A DNA stretch of 11,229 nucleotides, from positions 1 through 11,229 of the forward strand of contig JBLHPD010000171.1 of the NCBI GenBank assembly GCA_047624165.1, read 5' to 3'. The translations under genes were made by a program, and so were the position numbers. The notes beneath the pieces were generated by a model that was not told where the DNA came from, did not search any database, and was given only the letters and a program-made list of their open reading frames with translations. Every line of letters begins with the position of its first letter. Position 1 is the first letter of the stretch. Source of the DNA: Clostridium_AD sp047624165 (GTDB lineage Bacteria; Bacillota; Clostridia; Clostridiales; Clostridiaceae). This document shows, piece after piece, positions 6,187-11,229 of this stretch.

Positions 6187-7026
6187 GTGAAAATTGGATT
6201 TAATGAAGCAACAACAATGGTAAAATCATCACTTGAGAAAGATTTAGAGCTATGTGAAAAATATGGATATGACTTAATTGAAATTAGAACAATGGATAAG
6301 TTGAAAGATTATTTTAAAACTCATACTATTGAAGAGCTTACAAATTACTTTAAAACTCACAAAATTAAACCTTATGCATTTAATACTCTAGAATTCTTTA
6401 ATAATAGAGATGAAGCACGATATAGGGAAATAAAAGAAGAATTTCAGTACTTGTGCGAAGTAGGGGAAAAAATTGGTTGCAAAACTATTATTACAGTTCC
6501 TCTTGTAACTACTGAAAAGATCACAAAGACAAAAATCAAAGAAAGTTGTGTAAAAGTATTAAATGAGTTAGCTAACATTGGTGAAAAATACGGAATGAGA
6601 ATATCAGTAGAGTTTTTAGGACATCCACAGGCAACAGTGAATACATTTGGTGAAGCTTATGACATTATAAAAACTGTAAACAGAGATAATGTAGGTATAA
6701 CTTTAGACTGTTTTCATTTCCATGGAATGGGATCAAGACTTGAAGATTTAAAGAATGCAGATAAATCTAAGATATTTGTAGTTCATATAAATGATACTGA
6801 AGATTTCCCAATTGGTATATTGACAGATGTAGATAGATTATGGCCTGGAGAGGGTGCAATAGATCTAGATGGAATATTCTCTACATTAAAGGAAATAGGT
6901 TATAGCGAAATGGCATCAGTGGAATTATTTAGACCAGAATATTATGAATTAGAAGTAGAAGATACAATTAGAATTGCCAAAGAAAAGACAGTAGCCGTGG
7001 TTGGAAAGTATTTTGATGTTAAATAA
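6187..7026 (+). CDS. iolI: Inosose isomerase IolI
   Basis: The 279-residue protein closely follows Bacillus subtilis IolI (278 residues) from end to end. Examples are FNEATT, ELCEKYGYDLIEIRTMDKL, FFNNRDE, VPLVT, GHPQATVNTF, VNRDNVG, DTEDFPIG, and VSVELFRPEYY-like SVELFRPEYY. IolI is a TIM-barrel metalloenzyme of the xylose-isomerase-like superfamily. It interconverts 2-keto-myo-inositol (scyllo-inosose) and 1-keto-D-chiro-inositol, so D-chiro-inositol can join the myo-inositol pathway in the cytoplasm. The four expected metal ligands are present at E142 (VEFLGHP), D174 (TLDCFHF), H200 (VVHINDTED) and E246 (SVELF). The start is GTG 6187 on ribosome binding site position and alignment. It is the first enzyme gene after the importer and the clearest evidence that the operon handles inositols. 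Confidence 0.95.
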   Translation: MKIGFNEATTMVKSSLEKDLELCEKYGYDLIEIRTMDKLKDYFKTHTIEELTNYFKTHKIKPYAFNTLEFFNNRDEARYREIKEEFQYLCEVGEKIGCKTIITVPLVTTEKITKTKIKESCVKVLNELANIGEKYGMRISVEFLGHPQATVNTFGEAYDIIKTVNRDNVGITLDCFHFHGMGSRLEDLKNADKSKIFVVHINDTEDFPIGILTDVDRLWPGEGAIDLDGIFSTLKEIGYSEMASVELFRPEYYELEVEDTIRIAKEKTVAVVGKYFDVK

Positions 7027-7112
7027 TTAGGAACGTATTAACTAGTGTAAGTAAAGAGATTATTCGTTAAATGTATGAGTGATTTCTAATCAAACTTATA
7101 ACTAAATTATAC

Positions 7113-7124
7113 AAGGGAGGAAGG
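7113..7124 (+). promoter_or_regulatory. Ribosome binding site fixing the start at 7130
   Basis: AAGGGAGGAAGG runs into an in-frame GTG at 7124. ATG 7130 lies 5-9 nt beyond it and is the likely start. Confidence 0.7.
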
Positions 7125-7129
7125 TGTAT

Positions 7130-8053
7130 ATGAGTATTAAAGTAGCAATAGGACCATGTTGTTGGGGCGTAGATGATCCCAACAATCCATATCTTCCAGA
7201 TTGGAAGTTAGTATTAAGAGAAGCTGCGCAAGCAGGATACAAAGGAATTGAGCTGGGACCTTATGGATATCTTCCTTTAAATACTAATGAAGTAAAGGCA
7301 GAGTTAGACAAGAATGATCTCATAATAGTTGCAGGTACTATATTTGAGGATTTACTCAGTGTAGAAAATAGGGATAATCTTCTTAAAATCACTAAGGACA
7401 TTTGTTCATTGATTACCCAGTTGCCACTTGTACCTAAAGAGAAAAATCAGCATTATCCAACACCATATCTTACTGTTATAGATTTTGGACATAAGGAACG
7501 TAGTATGGTAGCAGGGCATTATGACAAAGCACCACGCCTATCAAAAAAGCAATGGGGCGAGATGATGGATAATATTAGAGCGATTGCAAAACTATCGTGG
7601 GATAGTTATGGAGTTAGAGCAGTTATTCATCCCCATGCAGGAGGGTATATAGAGTTTGAGGATGAAATAAAGCAAGTCCTTGAAGATATTCCCTATAATA
7701 TTGCCGGAATTTGTCTTGATACAGGGCATTTATATTATTCAGGTATGGATCCTGTACAATGGATACGCGACAATGCAGAGAGGTTGGATTATATTCACTT
7801 TAAGGATATTAATAAGGAAGAATATAATAAAGTGATGGCGGTTGAATTAGATTTTTTTGATGCATGCGCTCAAGGCGTAATGTGCCCAATTGGCAAAGGA
7901 ATTGTGGATTATAGTAATATAAATAAATTGTTAAAGGAAATTAACTATCAAGGTTGGATTACAATAGAGCAAGAAAGGGATCCAAGAAATTCAGGTACAA
8001 GTCTACAAGATGTCTCAGAAAGTTTTCAGTATTTGAAAAGTGTAGGTTATTAA
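7130..8053 (+). CDS. IolE-like TIM-barrel protein (inosose dehydratase family homologue)
   Basis: The 307-residue protein belongs to the xylose-isomerase-like TIM-barrel superfamily and resembles IolE/MocC more than IolI. Parallels with Bacillus IolE are GPCCWGVDD near the start (IolE has APIGWTNDD), a histidine-rich strand VIHPHAGGYIE (165-175), LDTGHLYYSG (196-205), IHFKD (222-226), and a C-terminal segment with IGKGIVDYSNINKLLKE (254-270) and IEQERDP (279-285). Likely metal ligands are H167 or H169, D197, H223 and E280. IolE dehydrates scyllo-inosose to 3,5/4-trihydroxycyclohexa-1,2-dione. The similarity here is moderate, so it may be a dehydratase or epimerase acting on another inositol ketone, and a true iolE may lie outside the window. 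Its base composition looks richer in G+C than iolI. Confidence 0.7.
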   Translation: MSIKVAIGPCCWGVDDPNNPYLPDWKLVLREAAQAGYKGIELGPYGYLPLNTNEVKAELDKNDLIIVAGTIFEDLLSVENRDNLLKITKDICSLITQLPLVPKEKNQHYPTPYLTVIDFGHKERSMVAGHYDKAPRLSKKQWGEMMDNIRAIAKLSWDSYGVRAVIHPHAGGYIEFEDEIKQVLEDIPYNIAGICLDTGHLYYSGMDPVQWIRDNAERLDYIHFKDINKEEYNKVMAVELDFFDACAQGVMCPIGKGIVDYSNINKLLKEINYQGWITIEQERDPRNSGTSLQDVSESFQYLKSVGY

Positions 8054-8080
8054 ATATTACAGGGAGAGGAGTTTTTTATA

Positions 8081-9253
8081 ATGATTAATGGTGAAAAATG
8101 TTTAGAAAGACCAATTCGTTGGGCTATGGTCGGTGGAGGCCGTGGTAGCCAAATAGGATATAGTCACAGATGTGCGGCACTTAGAGACAAATGTTTTGAT
8201 CTAGTGGCAGGGGTATTTGATATTAATGCAGAAAGAGGCAAAGATTTTGGAATCAGTATAGGGGTTGACCCAGATAGATGCTATCCAGACTATGGCACTA
8301 TGTTTTCAGAAGAAGCAAAGCGTCCTGATGGTATTGAAACTGTATCTATCGCAACACCAAATGGAACCCATTTTAGCATATGTAAGGCTGCTTTAGAAGC
8401 AGGACTTAATGTAGTCTGTGAAAAGCCTCTATGTTTTACAGTAGAAGAAGCAACAATCTTAGTCAAACTGGCAGAAAAGATGAAAAGAATTGTTGGAATA
8501 ACATATGGCTATGCAGGTCACCAAATGATTCAGCAAGCAAAAAAAATGATTGATAACGGTGAATTAGGTGAAATTCGTATTGTAGATATGCAATTTGCAC
8601 ATGGTGGAAATACCACTGCAAATGAGGCAACTAGTGCAGCAACAAAATGGAGAGTAGACCCTAAGGTTGCAGGGCCTACTTATGTATTGGGAGATATTGG
8701 AACTCATCCATTGTATATATCCGAAGTAATGATGCCTAATATGAAAATTAAAAGTCTAATGTGTACAAGGCAAAGCTTTATTAAGAGCCGTGCACCATTA
8801 GAAGATAATGCATTTGTTATTATGAATTATGATAATGGAGCTGTTGGAACTCTATGGGCTAGTGGAGTTAATGCGGGTTCAATGCATGGTCAAAAAATTA
8901 GAGTAATTGGATCTATAGCAAGTATCGAGTGGTGGGATGAGCGCCCAAATCAATTGAGATATGAGATTCAAGGTAAAGCAGCACAGGTTTTAGAAAGAGG
9001 AACTGATGTTCTTTATAAAGAAGCACTTGTTGATGACCGTATAGGTGGGGGCCATCCAGAAGGCCTGTTTGAAGCATGGGCTAATCTTTATCGAAGGTTT
9101 GCTTTAGCAATGCAGGCGATAAATAAAGATGATACTGAGTTCCTAAAAGATTTTTGGTATCCTGATATATATGCTGGATATGAGGGTGTTAGATGGATTG
9201 AAAATTGTGTAAGATCTGCTGATAATGGAGCGGTATGGGTGGATTATAAATAG
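8081..9253 (+). CDS. Gfo/Idh/MocA-family NAD(P)-dependent dehydrogenase, probable inositol dehydrogenase
   Basis: The 390-residue protein has an N-terminal Rossmann domain with the dinucleotide loop VGGGRGSQIG (17-26). SIATPNGTH (89-97) and the family signature CEKPL (113-117) follow, with the catalytic-type lysine K115. The C-terminal alpha/beta domain holds GDIGTHPLY (204-212), supplying the D205 and H209 pair that assists proton transfer. The family includes myo- and scyllo-inositol dehydrogenases, which oxidise one hydroxyl to the inosose. At 390 residues it is longer than classical IolG (about 340) and belongs to a long subgroup with a VGGGRGSQIGYSHR start. AGAGGAG (8065-8071) lies 9 nt before ATG 8081, and the gap to the preceding gene is 27 bp. 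The exact polyol oxidised is not decidable here; a sugar or inositol-glycoside substrate is possible. Confidence 0.85.
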   Translation: MINGEKCLERPIRWAMVGGGRGSQIGYSHRCAALRDKCFDLVAGVFDINAERGKDFGISIGVDPDRCYPDYGTMFSEEAKRPDGIETVSIATPNGTHFSICKAALEAGLNVVCEKPLCFTVEEATILVKLAEKMKRIVGITYGYAGHQMIQQAKKMIDNGELGEIRIVDMQFAHGGNTTANEATSAATKWRVDPKVAGPTYVLGDIGTHPLYISEVMMPNMKIKSLMCTRQSFIKSRAPLEDNAFVIMNYDNGAVGTLWASGVNAGSMHGQKIRVIGSIASIEWWDERPNQLRYEIQGKAAQVLERGTDVLYKEALVDDRIGGGHPEGLFEAWANLYRRFALAMQAINKDDTEFLKDFWYPDIYAGYEGVRWIENCVRSADNGAVWVDYK

Positions 9254-9303
9254 TATGCAAGGATTTAAATGAATAAAAAAAAGATAGTGCTTATATCGAA
9301 TAT

Positions 9304-9310
9304 GGGAGAG
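9304..9310 (+). promoter_or_regulatory. Ribosome binding site fixing the start at 9319
   Basis: GGGAGAG overlaps an in-frame GTG at 9310. ATG 9319, 8 nt beyond, is the better start. Confidence 0.65.
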
Positions 9311-9318
9311 TGTTAATT

Positions 9319-10140
9319 ATGAAAAAAGCAATTCATTCTAAATCTATTTTCAAAAGTAATATTGCTACTGACATGAAAATTGCAAGAGAGTGCGGTTTTC
9401 AATATATGGAAATAGTTGCAACAAAGGTTGCAAGTTATCTTGAACAATTTACATTAAATGATCTTAATAATTTACTAAAAGATAATTCAATAATACCAGC
9501 GGCCATAAATGATATTGCACATGTGGAAAGAACAGAACCAAAAGAAATAGAAAGAATGCTTAAGGAAGCTGAATACTTTTCTTCAATAGCAAAAGCTATT
9601 GGATGCCCTACAATACAACTTGTTCCATTATGTGCATTAGAAGGTAGACCATGGGAAGAAATTTTAAGGATAACATCAGATAATATAAGAAAAATTTGTG
9701 ATATAGGTAGCAAATATGGAATTAGATTTCAGCTAGAGCCAGTTGCTTGGTCTCCGATACATTCACTTTCACAAAGTCTTGAATTAATAAAGTTAGTAGA
9801 TAGAGATAATTTGGGTATGGTTATTGACTTCTGGCACTTATGGTCAGGTGGAGAAACAGTTCCTGAGGAAGTAGCTAAACTTGATAAATCACTAATATAT
9901 AATATACATTTCTGCGATGGAAAAAAACAAGCAAAAGATACTGTTTGTGATGAGACTATTTTAAGAGGAGTTTATCCAGGAGAAGGTGACATTCCTTTAA
10001 AGGAATGGATTGATGCTGTTAAAGCGACTGGTTATGATGGGGTATGGGCTTGTGAACTTGTAAGTGCAAAGCATTGGGAATGTGATGTGTTTGATGTGGC
10101 CTCAACACTTTCAAAGAAAATGGATGAATATATTTTATAG
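9319..10140 (+). CDS. Second IolI-like TIM-barrel isomerase/epimerase, substrate unknown
   Basis: This 273-residue protein is a third member of the xylose-isomerase-like (AP_endonuc_2) TIM-barrel superfamily in the operon. The metal-ligand quartet of IolI is kept: E140 (FQLEPVAW), D170 (VIDFWHLW), H197 (NIHFCDG) and E246 (ACELVS). It also has the conserved YPGEGDIPLKEWIDAVKATGYDG loop and helix (219-241). Outside these motifs it differs widely from IolI, so it is not a recent duplicate. The family includes inosose isomerases, keto-sugar 3-epimerases and hydroxypyruvate isomerases. From its position between an inositol-type dehydrogenase and iolC it may isomerise or dehydrate an inositol ketone. 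The specific reaction is not known from the sequence. Confidence 0.75.
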   Translation: MKKAIHSKSIFKSNIATDMKIARECGFQYMEIVATKVASYLEQFTLNDLNNLLKDNSIIPAAINDIAHVERTEPKEIERMLKEAEYFSSIAKAIGCPTIQLVPLCALEGRPWEEILRITSDNIRKICDIGSKYGIRFQLEPVAWSPIHSLSQSLELIKLVDRDNLGMVIDFWHLWSGGETVPEEVAKLDKSLIYNIHFCDGKKQAKDTVCDETILRGVYPGEGDIPLKEWIDAVKATGYDGVWACELVSAKHWECDVFDVASTLSKKMDEYIL

Positions 10141-10183
10141 AAAACATTTCAAAATATAAGCTGGATAAAAGGAGACATAAAAA

Positions 10184-11206
10184 ATGAATGGTCTAGATTT
10201 TAATAAAGAGGCTCCTTTAGATTTTATAGCAATAGGAAGAATAGGAGTAGATTTGTACCCTAATCAAATGAATGTACCTATGGAGGATACACTTACATTT
10301 GTAAAGAGTGTTGGTGGATCACCTGCGAATATTGCAGTTGGAATGGCTAGGCTTGGAATGAAAACAGGATTCGTAGGTAAAGTTGCGGATGATGCTTTTG
10401 GTAGATATATCATTAACTTCTTCAATAAAGAAGGCATAGATACATCAAATGTATTTGTAGATAAATCTGGTGCAGTAAATGGAATTTCATTAACCGAGGT
10501 AAAAAGTCCAAATGAATGTGGCGTTATTATGTATAGAGATAACGTAGCTGATTTAAAAATTTCTCTAGAAGATATCAACAAAGAATATATAAAAAGTTCA
10601 AAAATATTCTTAATATCAGGGACTGCATTATCGAAAAGTCCCTCTAGAGAAGCTGTATTATTAGCAGTTGAACTGGCAAGAAAAAATAAGGTGATAGTAT
10701 TTTTGGATATTGACTACAGAGCAGCAGCATGGTCATCTATCGCGGAAGCTTCGGTATATTACAAATTAATTGCTGAAAAATCAGATGTTGTAATCGGAAC
10801 AAGAGAAGAATTTGATGTTTTAGAGTTTAATGTAGATTCTGGAAACAATGATGATTATAAAACAGCAAAGAGATTTTTTGATTATAATGCAAAAATAGTT
10901 ATTGTCAAACATGGTGAAGATGGCTCAATTGCATATACTAAATCGGGAGAAGTGTATAAAGGCGGGATATTTAGAACTAAGTTTTTGAAGACATACGGGG
11001 CGGGGGATTCTTTTGCTTCAGCATTTACCTACGGAGTTCTTCAAGAGTGGACGTTAGATAAATGTCTTGAATTTGGAGCTGCTTCAGCTTCAATAGTAAT
11101 ATCAAGAACAAAATGTGCTGAATCAATGGCCGGTGCAAAAGAAATAAGGGAATATATTGAAAATTATAAAAACTCAGCTGTAGATGATTTAAGTGAAATG
11201 AGGTGA
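10184..11206 (+). CDS. iolC: 5-dehydro-2-deoxygluconokinase IolC
   Basis: The 340-residue protein is a PfkB-family carbohydrate kinase that closely follows Bacillus subtilis IolC. Shared segments include DFIAIGR, VDL, PMEDT, FVKSVGGSPANIAVG, MYRDNVADL, SGTALSKSPSREAVL, GTREEFDVLE, and VKHGEDGSIAYTKSGEVY. The C-terminal PfkB signature YGAGDSFASAFTYG (271-284) supplies the anion hole and the catalytic base D275. The N-terminal glycine pair G44-G45 belongs to the substrate site. IolC phosphorylates 5-dehydro-2-deoxy-D-gluconate, which IolJ aldolase then splits to dihydroxyacetone phosphate and malonate semialdehyde. AAAGGAGA (10168-10175) precedes ATG 10184. The stop overlaps the ribosome binding site of the next gene, indicating translational coupling and continuation of the operon. 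Confidence 0.95.
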   Translation: MNGLDFNKEAPLDFIAIGRIGVDLYPNQMNVPMEDTLTFVKSVGGSPANIAVGMARLGMKTGFVGKVADDAFGRYIINFFNKEGIDTSNVFVDKSGAVNGISLTEVKSPNECGVIMYRDNVADLKISLEDINKEYIKSSKIFLISGTALSKSPSREAVLLAVELARKNKVIVFLDIDYRAAAWSSIAEASVYYKLIAEKSDVVIGTREEFDVLEFNVDSGNNDDYKTAKRFFDYNAKIVIVKHGEDGSIAYTKSGEVYKGGIFRTKFLKTYGAGDSFASAFTYGVLQEWTLDKCLEFGAASASIVISRTKCAESMAGAKEIREYIENYKNSAVDDLSEMR

Positions 11207-11214
11207 TTTAAAAA

Positions 11215-11229
11215 ATGTTAGCAAACTTT
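11215..11229 (+). CDS. Start of the next operon gene (3' partial)
   Basis: AGGTGAT (11201-11207) overlaps the iolC stop codon and lies 7 nt before ATG 11215, which begins MLANF before the window ends. Five residues do not identify a product. From iol operon order, an aldolase, IolB, IolD, IolE, IolG or IolA would be expected. Confidence 0.55.

Noticed and set aside
9435..9713. Minus-strand open frame of 92 codons inside the third TIM-barrel gene
   Set aside because: It is opposite a gene with clear family motifs and has no family resemblance of its own.
10264..10581. Minus-strand open frame of 105 codons inside iolC
   Set aside because: It is opposite conserved IolC sequence, so it is a shadow frame.
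1..11229. CRISPR arrays, tRNA or rRNA genes, complete insertion sequences
   Set aside because: No regularly spaced repeats, cloverleaf or rRNA-like sequence, or transposase reading frame was seen on either strand.

Overview
The window looks like a low-GC Firmicute chromosome, most likely a Clostridium or close relative. Supporting signs are the very A/T-rich spacers, strong AGGAGG-type ribosome binding sites, a lipoprotein signal peptide on the binding protein, and close similarity of two enzymes to Bacillus IolI and IolC. All intact genes lie on the + strand.

Positions 1-1111 are a decayed flank. They hold the last 20 codons of an unidentified gene, a frameshifted GNAT acetyltransferase remnant whose first codons look like the start of a response regulator, a perfect 11-bp inverted repeat, and a start-less reading-frame remnant. 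No intact gene is seen there.

Positions 1112-2161 encode a LacI-family repressor. The next 352 bp form a control region. It has two candidate sigma-A promoters, two near-identical LacI-type operators 66 bp apart, and a perfect 13-bp A/T inverted repeat between the operators. Positions 2514-6046 encode a complete ribose/inositol-type ABC importer: a lipoprotein binding protein, a double ATPase and a permease. A strong stem-loop separates the binding-protein gene from the ATPase gene.

Positions 6187-11206 encode catabolic enzymes. In order they are IolI (inosose isomerase), an IolE-like TIM-barrel protein, a long Gfo/Idh/MocA dehydrogenase, a third xylose-isomerase-like TIM-barrel protein, and IolC (5-dehydro-2-deoxygluconokinase). 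A further gene starts at 11215 and runs off the window.

The most coherent reading is an inducible inositol-catabolism operon. Inositol or an isomer enters by the ABC importer, is oxidised and isomerised to scyllo-inosose, is dehydrated and hydrolysed by enzymes partly outside the window, and is phosphorylated by IolC. The LacI-type repressor would respond to inositol or a pathway intermediate. Two points depart from the Bacillus model: a LacI-type rather than DeoR-type regulator, and three TIM-barrel proteins beside a long dehydrogenase, which suggests use of a non-myo isomer or an inositol derivative. The true substrate cannot be settled from sequence alone.
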